DNA from: JADGHX01 sp037200125
Lineage (GTDB): Bacteria > Pseudomonadota > Gammaproteobacteria > Steroidobacterales > Steroidobacteraceae
Direction: 5' to 3'
Assembly: GCA_037200125.1 (NCBI GenBank)
Contig: JBBCGS010000006.1
Coordinates: forward strand, 62,001 to 126,000
Length of the DNA stretch: 64,000 bases
Shown here: one piece after another, positions 40,947 through 52,968 of the stretch
Layout of the letters: every line of letters begins with the position of its first letter
Position numbering within the stretch: position 1 is the first letter of the stretch
Position numbers and translations under genes: made by a program
The notes under the pieces: generated by a model
Seen by the model: the letters and a program-made list of their open reading frames with translations, nothing else
Told to the model about the DNA's origin: nothing
The model's database searches: none

Positions 40947-42890
40947 ATGCCGCTTGCTGCGCTCAACCCCGTGCTGACGGAACAAGACATCTATCTCTTC
41001 CGCGAAGGCACGCACTTCCGCGCATACGAAAAGCTCGGTGCCCACCCGGTTCAGGGCGCCGTCGCAGGTATTGGCGAACAAGGTGCGGGCACTCACTTCG
41101 CTGTCTGGGCGCCGAATGCCCAACGTGTCGCTGTGGTCGGGGACTTTAACGGCTGGCGCCCGGATGCGCATCCGCTTACGGCGAGGCCGGATTCCTCGGG
41201 CATCTGGGCCGCATTCGTGCCTGGCGTTCAGCCGGGCGCGCTGTACAAGTACCACATCGAATCCCGCAGTCGCGGCTACACGGTTCAGAAGGCCGACCCC
41301 TACGGATACCGCTGCGAGCTGCCGCCGCGCACCGCTTCGGTTGTATGGGACTTGTCATACGATTGGCATGACGCCGACTGGATGAGCAGCCGCGCCAAAC
41401 ACAACGCTCTCGATGCGCCGATGTCCGTGTACGAAGTGCACATCGGCTCGTGGCGACGCGTGCCCCACGAGCACAACCGTTCGCTCGGCTATCGCGAGCT
41501 CGCGCACCAGCTTGGCGACTACGTCACCGAAATGGGCTTCACGCACGTGGAGTTCATGCCCGTCATGGAGCACCCGTTCTACGGTTCGTGGGGCTACCAG
41601 GTGACGGGCTTCTTCGCGCCGACCTCACGCTACGGCACGCCGCAGGATTTCATGTATCTCGTCGATCACCTGCACCAGCGCGGGATCGGCGTGATTCTCG
41701 ACTGGGTGCCCTCGCACTTTCCGAGCGACGAGCACGGCCTTGCGTTCTTCGACGGCACTCATCTATATGAGCATGAGGATCCGCGGCAGGGCTTCCACCC
41801 GGAGTGGAACAGCTCGATCTTCAACTACGGCCGCGCCGAAGTGCGCAACTTCCTCGGCAGCAGCGCGCTGTTCTGGCTCGAGCACTATCACATCGACGGG
41901 TTGCGCGTGGACGCGGTCGCGTCGATGCTCTACCTCGACTATGCGCGCAAGCCCGGCGAGTGGATCCCGAACAAATACGGCGGGCACGAGAATCTCGATG
42001 CGGTCGATTTCCTGCGCAATCTGAACCTTGCCGTGTATCGCGATTATCCGGACACGCAGACCACCGCCGAGGAGTCCACCGCCTGGCCGAGCGTCTCGCG
42101 CCCTGTCTATCTCGGCGGTCTGGGCTTCGGCCTAAAATGGAACATGGGGTGGATGCACGACACGCTGAAGTACTTCCAGACGGACCCCATCTATCGGAAG
42201 TTCGAGCACAACAAGCTCACGTTCGGGCTGCTCTACGCGTTCACTGAGAACTTCGTGCTGCCGCTGTCGCACGATGAAGTCGTGCACGGCAAGGGCTCGC
42301 TCATCGGCAAGATGAGCGGCGACGAGTGGCGGCAGTTCGCGAACCTGCGCCTGCTGCTCGGGTACATGTGGGGGCACGTCGGCAAGAAGCTGCTCTTCAT
42401 GGGCGCCGAGTTCGGGCAGAAGCGCGAGTGGACTCATGAAGCAAGCCTCGAGTGGCACGTTCTGAAGTACCCGCTGCATGATGGCGTGAAGCGTTGGGTG
42501 AGCGACGTGAATGCGTTCTATCGCGGTACGCCGGCGCTTTATCAGAAGGATTTCAGTTTCGAAGGGTTCGAGTGGATCGATTGCAACGACACCGAGTCGA
42601 GCACGCTTGCGTGGCTTCGCAAGGGCGAGACAGCCGACGACCTGGTGCTGGTGGTCTGCAACTTCACCCCGGTTCCACGCGATAATTTTCGCGTTGGCGT
42701 GCCGCGCGGTGGCCAGTGGCTGGAGCGGCTCAACAGCGACGCGCGGGACTACGGCGGGGGTGGCATCGGTAATTTCGGCGTGGTGGAAGCGGCGCCTTTG
42801 CCGGCGCATGGGCGGAATCATTCGCTGACGTTGCGGTTGCCACCGCTGGCGGTTTTGTTCCTTACTCCGGCTGCGGAGCAGCGGCCTTGA
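40947..42890 (+). CDS. glgB: 1,4-alpha-glucan branching enzyme
   Basis: A 647-residue GlgB, which introduces alpha-1,6 branches into glucans. An N-terminal CBM48 domain (FAVWAPNAQRVAVVGDFNGW) precedes the GH13 barrel. The nucleophile is in HIDGLRVDAVASMLYLD, the acid in TTAEESTAWP and the third carboxylate in PLSHDEVVHGKGS. The family marker KYGGHENLDAVDFLRNLN is present. The ATG at 40947 is chosen over an earlier start that would overlap the divergent gene. It is the first gene of the six-gene glucan/trehalose operon. Confidence 0.96.
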   Translation: MPLAALNPVLTEQDIYLFREGTHFRAYEKLGAHPVQGAVAGIGEQGAGTHFAVWAPNAQRVAVVGDFNGWRPDAHPLTARPDSSGIWAAFVPGVQPGALYKYHIESRSRGYTVQKADPYGYRCELPPRTASVVWDLSYDWHDADWMSSRAKHNALDAPMSVYEVHIGSWRRVPHEHNRSLGYRELAHQLGDYVTEMGFTHVEFMPVMEHPFYGSWGYQVTGFFAPTSRYGTPQDFMYLVDHLHQRGIGVILDWVPSHFPSDEHGLAFFDGTHLYEHEDPRQGFHPEWNSSIFNYGRAEVRNFLGSSALFWLEHYHIDGLRVDAVASMLYLDYARKPGEWIPNKYGGHENLDAVDFLRNLNLAVYRDYPDTQTTAEESTAWPSVSRPVYLGGLGFGLKWNMGWMHDTLKYFQTDPIYRKFEHNKLTFGLLYAFTENFVLPLSHDEVVHGKGSLIGKMSGDEWRQFANLRLLLGYMWGHVGKKLLFMGAEFGQKREWTHEASLEWHVLKYPLHDGVKRWVSDVNAFYRGTPALYQKDFSFEGFEWIDCNDTESSTLAWLRKGETADDLVLVVCNFTPVPRDNFRVGVPRGGQWLERLNSDARDYGGGGIGNFGVVEAAPLPAHGRNHSLTLRLPPLAVLFLTPAAEQRP

Positions 42891-42963
42891 ACACTGCACG
42901 CAATAGTGCGCTCTTTGCGCGCGCAGCTGCGCGCAACAAGGCTGCCGCCTGAAGACGCGCGCA

Positions 42964-44811
42964 ATGAGCAAGGCGCGTGTAGTCATCGAGAACATCACGC
43001 CGCAAGTCGATTGCGGCCAATTCCCCGCGAAACGTGTCGTAGGCGAAGCGGTGATCGTCGAAGCCGACGTCTTCACCGATGGCCACGACGTCGTAAGCTG
43101 CCTGCTGCTCTATCGCGCGGACAGCGCGACGAGCTGGGAACAGCTCCCGATGTCCCCGCTCCACAACGATCGCTGGATCGCGCGTTTCACGCCGAAAGGG
43201 ATGGGACGCTATCTCTACACGGTGCGCGCATGGGTGGACCATCTCGCCACGTGGAAGCGCGACCTCACGAAGAAGCAAGCCGCCGGGCAGGACGTGACCG
43301 TGGACCTCCTCCGCGGCAAGCAGCTCGAAGCCGACGGCCTCGACCAGGAAATCGTCCTCCAGCACGAACCGCCGCTGACCATCGAAGTGGATCGTACGCG
43401 GGCGCGTTTCTCCACGTGGTACGAGCTGTTCCCCCGCTCAACCAGCGCAACACCGGGCAAGCACGGCACGTTCAAGGACGTCGAAGCCCGCCTGCCCTAC
43501 GTCGCCTCGATGTGTTTCGACGTGCTCTATCTACCGCCCATCCATCCGATCGGCATCACCGAACGAAAAGGCCTGAACAACACGCCCGGCGCGAAGAATG
43601 GCGACGTCGGCAGCCCCTGGGCAATCGGTGGCGAAGCGGGCGGCCACAAATCGATCCACCCCGATCTCGGCACGCTCGAAGACTTCCGCCACCTCGTCGC
43701 CGCCGCGCAGGAGCACGGCATCGAGATCGCGTTGGACATCGCCTTCCAGGCGAGCCCCGATCACCCGTACGTGAAGGAGCATCCGGAGTGGTTCCTCAAG
43801 CGCCCCGACGGCACGATCCAGTACGCGGAAAATCCGCCGAAGAAGTACCAGGACATCTACCCGTTCCACTTCGAAAGCGACGCCTGGCAACCCATGTGGC
43901 AGGAGCTCAAGAGCGTCTTCGAGTTCTGGATCGCGCAGGGCGTGCGCATCTTCCGCGTCGATAACCCGCACACGAAACCCTTCGCGCTGTGGCAATGGAT
44001 CATCACCGAAGTGAAACGCACGCATCCCGACGTGCTGTTCCTCGCCGAAGCGTTCACGCGCCCGAAAGTGATGTACCGCCTCGCGAAAGGCGGCTTCACG
44101 CAGTCGTACACCTACTTCAGCTGGCGCAACACGAAGTACGAGATCACGCAGTACTTCACCGATCTTTCGAAGTCCCCGGTGAGCGATTTCTTCCGCCCGA
44201 ATCTCTGGCCGAACACGCCGGACATCCTGCCGGAGTTCCTGCAGTTCAGCGGCCGGCCCGGATTCGCGCTGCGCCTCGTGCTGGCCGCGACGCTCGGCGC
44301 GAGCTACGGCATTTACGGCCCCGCGTACGAGTTGCAGGAACACCTGCCGCTGAAGGCCGGCGGCGAGGAGTATCTCGACAGCGAGAAATATCAGCTGCGC
44401 AGCTGGGATCTCGACCAGCCCGACACGCTGCGTGACTTCATTGCACGCGTAAATCGCATCCGCCGCGAAAACGCACCGCTGCAGAGCAATCGCGGCCTGA
44501 CCTTCCACGACATCGACAACGAGTCGCTGATCGCGTACAGCAAGACCAGCGAAGAAGGGACCGATGCGGTGCTGGTCATCGTGAACCTGGACCCGCATCA
44601 TGCGCACTCGGGCTGGTTGTCGCTCGAGCTTGCCGATCTCGGCGTGGGCACGGAGAAACCCTTTCAGGTGCATGACCTGCTCTCCGGTGCCCGCTACCTG
44701 TGGCAAGGCGCGCGCAACTACGTTTCGCTGGACCCCGCGCATTCGCCGGCGCACATCTTCCGGATCCGCCGCCGCGTACGCACGGAGCGGGATTTCGACT
44801 ACTTCCTGTAG
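42964..44811 (+). CDS. glgE: Alpha-1,4-glucan:maltose-1-phosphate maltosyltransferase
   Basis: A 615-residue GlgE, which extends glucans using maltose 1-phosphate. The N-terminal beta domain (RVVIENITPQVDCG and VSCLLLYRADSATSWEQLPM) is typical. In the barrel the nucleophile lies in IFRVDNPHTKPF and the acid in VLFLAEAFTRPKVMYRLAK. LPPIHPIGITERKGLNN and IAFQASPDHPYVKEHPEWF are family markers. The enzyme receives its donor from the maltokinase half of the next gene, and its product is branched by GlgB upstream. The gap to glgB is 73 bases. Confidence 0.96.
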   Translation: MSKARVVIENITPQVDCGQFPAKRVVGEAVIVEADVFTDGHDVVSCLLLYRADSATSWEQLPMSPLHNDRWIARFTPKGMGRYLYTVRAWVDHLATWKRDLTKKQAAGQDVTVDLLRGKQLEADGLDQEIVLQHEPPLTIEVDRTRARFSTWYELFPRSTSATPGKHGTFKDVEARLPYVASMCFDVLYLPPIHPIGITERKGLNNTPGAKNGDVGSPWAIGGEAGGHKSIHPDLGTLEDFRHLVAAAQEHGIEIALDIAFQASPDHPYVKEHPEWFLKRPDGTIQYAENPPKKYQDIYPFHFESDAWQPMWQELKSVFEFWIAQGVRIFRVDNPHTKPFALWQWIITEVKRTHPDVLFLAEAFTRPKVMYRLAKGGFTQSYTYFSWRNTKYEITQYFTDLSKSPVSDFFRPNLWPNTPDILPEFLQFSGRPGFALRLVLAATLGASYGIYGPAYELQEHLPLKAGGEEYLDSEKYQLRSWDLDQPDTLRDFIARVNRIRRENAPLQSNRGLTFHDIDNESLIAYSKTSEEGTDAVLVIVNLDPHHAHSGWLSLELADLGVGTEKPFQVHDLLSGARYLWQGARNYVSLDPAHSPAHIFRIRRRVRTERDFDYFL

Positions 44812-44819
44812 CGGGCCCC

Positions 44820-48149
<3,330 letters not shown>

Positions 48150-48172
48150 TCGCTCAGCCGAAGGACATTCTC

Positions 48173-51121
48173 ATGGACCAGCCGGTGCTTGCGCCCGCGC
48201 CCGCAGTGGATAATCCGCCCGAGCTCCCCGCCGAAGCGCCCTCTGACGCCAATAAGGCGCGCGGAATGGAAGAGCCGCACGACGCCGAAGCGCAGGACTC
48301 GCACGACTCCTCCCCTCACAGCCCTGCGCCCAAGAGCGCCAGCGACCGCGCATCTAAAAGCCCCGAGCCCGCCCCTGGCGCCACCGAAGCGCACCCCGAC
48401 CTCGCCGACGCGGAGCACTCCGGCACCAGTGCGCATCTCTACGCCGAAACACAAGTGCTGTTACGCGCCGACGCGCCCCATCCCGCCAGCGCCCCACACG
48501 CCCCTCACGTACGCACGGACGCTCGAGCCCACAGAAAACCCATCACGGCCGTATGGCCCGGGAACCCGTACCCCCGCGGCGCCAACTTCGACGGCGAAGG
48601 CGTCAACTTCTCGCTCTTCTCCCAGCACGCCGAGAAAGTCGAACTGTGCGTCTTCGACTCCACAGGCCGCCGCGAACTACAGCGAATCGAGCTGAAGGAG
48701 CGAACGGACGACGCCTGGCACGGCTACCTCCCCGAAGCGCGCCCAGGCATTCTCTACGGCTATCGCGTTCACGGCCCCTACGACCCCGAACGCGGTCACC
48801 GCTTCAACCCGCACAAGCTCCTCATCGAGCCCTACGCGAAACACATCCAGGGCCAGCTCAAGTGGAGCGACGCCCACTTCGGCTACCGCGTCGGCAACCC
48901 GAAAGAAGACCTCTCCTTCGATAAACACGACAGCGCCCCCGGCATGCCGAAATGCCGCGTGATCGACCCCGCCTTCACCTGGGGCGACGATCGCCCGCCG
49001 CGCGTCCCCTTCCATGACACCGTGATCTACGAGCTGCATGTTCGCGGCTTCACGATGCGCCATCCCGATGTGCCACCCGAGCTCCGCGGCACTTACGCAG
49101 GCCTCGCAACAGCACCAGTCATCGATCACCTGTTGCGCCTTGGCGTAACCGCCGTCGAGCTGATGCCCGTCCACACTTTCGTCGACGATCGGCACCTGCT
49201 CGAACGCGGCATGAAGAACTACTGGGGCTACAACACCATCGGCTTCTTCGCCCCCGACATGCGCTATTCCGCAACGGGCCGCGTAAGCGAATTCAAAACG
49301 ATGGTGAAGACGCTGCACTCGGCAGGCATCGAGGTAATCCTCGACGTGGTCTACAACCACACCGCCGAAGGCAACCAGATGGGTCCCACGCTCTCCTTCC
49401 GCGGAGTCGACAACGCCTCGTACTACCGCTTGGTGCCGGACAACCCGCGCTACTACATGGATTTCACGGGCTGCGGCAACACGCTCAACATGCAGCACCC
49501 GCGCGTGCTCGCGCTGCTGATGGACAGCCTGCGTTACTGGGTGACGGAGATGCACGTCGACGGCTTCCGCTTCGACCTCGCCTCCGCGCTCGCGCGCGAG
49601 CTGTTCGACGTGGACCGCCTCGGCTCGTTCTTCGACACCATCGGCCAGGATCCGGTGCTCTCACAGGTGAAGCTCATCGCCGAACCGTGGGACGTGGGCG
49701 CCGGCGGCTACCAGGTCGGCAACTTTCCGGCCGGCTGGAACGAATGGAACGACCGCTATCGCGATAGCGTGCGCGCCTACTGGAAGGGCGACGAAAACCT
49801 CATCGGCGACTTCGCGCGCCGCTTCACCGGCTCGGCGGATCTCTACGAAGCCAGCGGCCGCAAACCCCACGCCAGCGTCAATTTCGTAACAGCGCATGAC
49901 GGCTTCACGATGCAAGATCTCGTGAGCTACAACGGCAAGCACAACGAGGCGAACGGCGAACAGAACCGTGACGGCAGCGACAACAACCGCTCGTGGAATC
50001 ACGGTGCCGAAGGGCCGACCGACGACGCGGACATCAATGCCCTGCGCGCCCAGCAGAAGCGCAACATGATCGCGACACTGCTGCTGTCGCAGGGCGTGCC
50101 GATGGTTCTGGCGGGCGATGAGCTCGGCCAGACCCAGAACGGCAACAACAACGCGTACTGCCAGGACAGCGAGCTCTCCTGGCTCGACTGGGATCTCACG
50201 AACGAGGAACGCGACTTCCTCGAGTTCGTCGCGCACATGGTGTCGTTCCGGCGGAAGCACCCCGTGTTCAGCCGGCGGCGCTTCCTGCAGGGGCGCGAAC
50301 TGGCGGACGGCATTCGTGAAGTCGCATGGCTGCGGCCCGACGGCGGCGAGATGACGGACACCGAGTGGCACACGACTTACAACCGATGCCTGGGCGTCTA
50401 CATGGCCGGCACGGTGATCGAGCGCGTGGACAAGCGCGGCCGGCCGGTTCACGACAACAACTTTCTGACCCTGTTCAACGCGCACCACGAGAAGATCGAC
50501 TTCGTGCTGCCGGAATTTCACGAAGGCGGCGCCTGGCAGGTCGTGCTCGACACGGCGAACGCGAAGCATCCCTTCGAACAGAAGCATTACGAAGCGGGCG
50601 CGATGTATCCGCTCGAGGGTCGCTCGATGGCGCTGCTGATTTCGACCGCGCCTCATCCGGCGCTCCACTATCGCGGCGGCGAGAAGGGCGTGTCGGCCAC
50701 GCAGCCACCCGCCGCCAAACGCCAGGCAGCGAATGACGAGCCTCACGCACCCGCGGCCTCGCCGCCGGCCGGTGTAACCGAGCAACCCGCAAGCGCCGCT
50801 TCGCCGCTGGCCGGCGCAGCCGAACAACCAGTAAGCACCGCTTCGCCATCATCCGGCGCACCCGACCACTCGGCGACGGCACCGCCCTCCTCGCCGCCCG
50901 CCAGCGCAACTAAACCCGCTGAATCCGGCACGGCGAAACCCGGCACGCCGCCGATCGCCACTCCCGCAAACACGACCCCCAGCACACCGCCGCCAATCGC
51001 CACTCCCGCAAACACGCCCCCCGGCACACCGCCGCCAATCGCCACTCCCGCAAACGCATCCCCCGCCAAACCCACCGAGCCTCTTCCCGAGAAACTCGGC
51101 CAAGACTCCAAGGGCGGCTGA
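48173..51121 (+). CDS. glgX: Glycogen debranching enzyme with long disordered ends
   Basis: A 982-residue GlgX/TreX-type isoamylase. The core (about residues 122-830) is normal: PGNPYPRGANFDGEGVNFSL, the nucleophile in HVDGFRFDLASALAREL, the acid in LIAEPWDVGAGGYQVGNFP, and VTAHDGFTMQDLVSYNGKHN. It removes alpha-1,6 branches and so supplies linear chains to TreY. Unusually, about 120 residues rich in Pro, Ala, Asp and His precede the core, and about 145 Pro/Ala/Thr-rich residues follow it. The tail includes three copies of a 14-residue unit (PPIATPANTPPGTP). Both ends look disordered. E. coli GlgX is about 660 residues. Confidence 0.94.
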   Translation: MDQPVLAPAPAVDNPPELPAEAPSDANKARGMEEPHDAEAQDSHDSSPHSPAPKSASDRASKSPEPAPGATEAHPDLADAEHSGTSAHLYAETQVLLRADAPHPASAPHAPHVRTDARAHRKPITAVWPGNPYPRGANFDGEGVNFSLFSQHAEKVELCVFDSTGRRELQRIELKERTDDAWHGYLPEARPGILYGYRVHGPYDPERGHRFNPHKLLIEPYAKHIQGQLKWSDAHFGYRVGNPKEDLSFDKHDSAPGMPKCRVIDPAFTWGDDRPPRVPFHDTVIYELHVRGFTMRHPDVPPELRGTYAGLATAPVIDHLLRLGVTAVELMPVHTFVDDRHLLERGMKNYWGYNTIGFFAPDMRYSATGRVSEFKTMVKTLHSAGIEVILDVVYNHTAEGNQMGPTLSFRGVDNASYYRLVPDNPRYYMDFTGCGNTLNMQHPRVLALLMDSLRYWVTEMHVDGFRFDLASALARELFDVDRLGSFFDTIGQDPVLSQVKLIAEPWDVGAGGYQVGNFPAGWNEWNDRYRDSVRAYWKGDENLIGDFARRFTGSADLYEASGRKPHASVNFVTAHDGFTMQDLVSYNGKHNEANGEQNRDGSDNNRSWNHGAEGPTDDADINALRAQQKRNMIATLLLSQGVPMVLAGDELGQTQNGNNNAYCQDSELSWLDWDLTNEERDFLEFVAHMVSFRRKHPVFSRRRFLQGRELADGIREVAWLRPDGGEMTDTEWHTTYNRCLGVYMAGTVIERVDKRGRPVHDNNFLTLFNAHHEKIDFVLPEFHEGGAWQVVLDTANAKHPFEQKHYEAGAMYPLEGRSMALLISTAPHPALHYRGGEKGVSATQPPAAKRQAANDEPHAPAASPPAGVTEQPASAASPLAGAAEQPVSTASPSSGAPDHSATAPPSSPPASATKPAESGTAKPGTPPIATPANTTPSTPPPIATPANTPPGTPPPIATPANASPAKPTEPLPEKLGQDSKGG
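50948..51073 (+). repeat. 42-bp coding tandem repeat in glgX tail
   Basis: Three in-frame 42-base units encode PPIATPAN followed by a six-residue variable part. The third unit has more changes. It lies within the disordered C-terminal tail of the debranching enzyme. Confidence 0.88.
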
Positions 51122-51132
51122 TTGCCTTGCCA

Positions 51133-52968
51133 ATGCGCATCAATCGCCGACATGACATGCCCTTTGGCGCCACCCTCATCGAAGGGGGCGTCCGCTTCCG
51201 GCTGTGGGCCCCAGGCGCAACCTCCGTCGTGCTGCTGCTCTACAAAGAAGGCGCCCCGCACGCACAGCCGATGACCGCGCAACCGGAAGGCTGGTACGAG
51301 CTCACAACCGACGCCGCCCAGGCCGGCACACGCTACAAGTTCCGAATCAACGGCGGCGCGGAAGTCCCCGACCCCGCCGCGCGCGCCAACGAAGACATCG
51401 AAGGCGCCAGCATCGTCGTCGACCCGCTCAAGTACGAATGGCGAACCGGCCAATGGCGCGGCCGCCCATGGCACGAAGCCATCATCTACGAACTGCACGT
51501 CGGCACATTCACACCCGAAGGCACGTTCGCCGGTGTCGAATCGCGCCTCGACCATCTCGTGCAACTCGGCATCACGGTCATCGAACTGATGCCGGTCGGC
51601 GATTTCCCCGGCGAACGCGGCTGGGGCTACGACGGCGTCCTGCCCTTCGCCCCCGACGCCGCCTACGGCACGCCCGACGAGCTGAAATCCCTGGTCGATG
51701 CCGCCCACGAACGCGGCATCGCCGTGATGCTCGACGTCGTCTACAACCACTTCGGCCCCGAAGGAAACTGGCTGCACACGTACGCGCCGCAGTTCTTTAC
51801 CGAGCGACATCACACGCCGTGGGGCGCCGCCATCAACTTCGATGGCGAGCACAGCCGCCCCGTGCGGGATTTCTTCATCGACAACGCGCTCTACTGGATG
51901 GAAGAGTTCCAGTTCGATGGCCTGCGCGTCGACGCGGTTCACGCCATGCTGGACGACAGCGACCCGCATTTCATCAAAGAGCTGACGCAGCGAATCCACG
52001 ATACGTTCAACGAACATCGTGACGTATACCTGGTGCTCGAGAACGGCGACAACATCGCCCGCTATCTTGGCGGCCCGCGCCAGCGCGATCTCTCCGAAGC
52101 GCAGTGGAACGACGACGTTCACCACTGCCTGCACGTGATCCTCACCGGCGAAAAAGACGGCTACTACAGCGACTACGCCGAGCATCCGCACGCGATGCTG
52201 TGTCGGTGCCTCGCCGAGGGCTTCGGCTACCAGGGCGAACCTTCCGCGCACGAAGGGGGTCGCGCGCGCGGCGAGCCCAGCACACACCTGCCACTCACCG
52301 CGTTCGTAAACTTCCTGCAGGACCACGACCAGATCGGCAATCGCGCGTTCGGCGAGCGACTTCATAAGCTGGTGAAGGACGAAGCCGCGCTCGTCGCCGC
52401 GACCGCGATCCTGCTGCTGTCGCCGTCGATTCCCATGCTGTTCATGGGAGACGAGTGGGCGGCGCCTGAACCGTTCACCTACTTCTGCGACTTCGAGCCG
52501 CAGCTCGCGCAGAAGGTGCGCGAAGGCCGAAAGCGCGAGTTCGCGAAATTCGCGCGGTTCGCCGCCGACGGTTCGGAAACCCCGCCCGACCCCACGGACC
52601 CCGCCACGTTCGAAGCGGCGAAGCTCAACTGGAGCACGCTGAATCAGCCGAGCCACGCAGGTTGGCTGGAATACTATCGACGCCTTCTCGCTATTCGCCG
52701 GCGCGACATCATGCCGCTCATTCCCGAGATCACGCGCGGCCGCTGCGTGAAGCTGCATGACAGCGGCTCTTTCGCGGTGGACTGGGTGACGAACAACGGC
52801 AACCTGTTGCATCTCATCGCAAACCTCAGCGACAAAACCGTGCCGCTCGTCGGCAAGCCCTCGGGCCGCTCGATCTTCGCCACCCATCCCAGCATCCGCA
52901 GGGCCGTGAAGCGCAACCTGCTCGAGCCCTGGAGTGTGACGTGGCTGCTGGAGCGCACCCATGCATGA
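51133..52968 (+). CDS. treZ: Malto-oligosyltrehalose trehalohydrolase
   Basis: A 611-residue TreZ, which releases trehalose from the end of malto-oligosyltrehalose. An N-terminal CBM48-like domain (FGATLIEGGVRFRLWAPGA) precedes the barrel with ELHVGTFTPEGTFAG, the nucleophile in FDGLRVDAVHAMLDDSD, the acid in YLVLENGDN and FLQDHDQIGNRAFGERL. LFMGDEWAAPEPFTYFCDF is a family marker. The ATG at 51133 is preferred to a TTG two codons upstream. It lies 11 bases after glgX and its end overlaps treY by eight bases. Confidence 0.95.
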   Translation: MRINRRHDMPFGATLIEGGVRFRLWAPGATSVVLLLYKEGAPHAQPMTAQPEGWYELTTDAAQAGTRYKFRINGGAEVPDPAARANEDIEGASIVVDPLKYEWRTGQWRGRPWHEAIIYELHVGTFTPEGTFAGVESRLDHLVQLGITVIELMPVGDFPGERGWGYDGVLPFAPDAAYGTPDELKSLVDAAHERGIAVMLDVVYNHFGPEGNWLHTYAPQFFTERHHTPWGAAINFDGEHSRPVRDFFIDNALYWMEEFQFDGLRVDAVHAMLDDSDPHFIKELTQRIHDTFNEHRDVYLVLENGDNIARYLGGPRQRDLSEAQWNDDVHHCLHVILTGEKDGYYSDYAEHPHAMLCRCLAEGFGYQGEPSAHEGGRARGEPSTHLPLTAFVNFLQDHDQIGNRAFGERLHKLVKDEAALVAATAILLLSPSIPMLFMGDEWAAPEPFTYFCDFEPQLAQKVREGRKREFAKFARFAADGSETPPDPTDPATFEAAKLNWSTLNQPSHAGWLEYYRRLLAIRRRDIMPLIPEITRGRCVKLHDSGSFAVDWVTNNGNLLHLIANLSDKTVPLVGKPSGRSIFATHPSIRRAVKRNLLEPWSVTWLLERTHA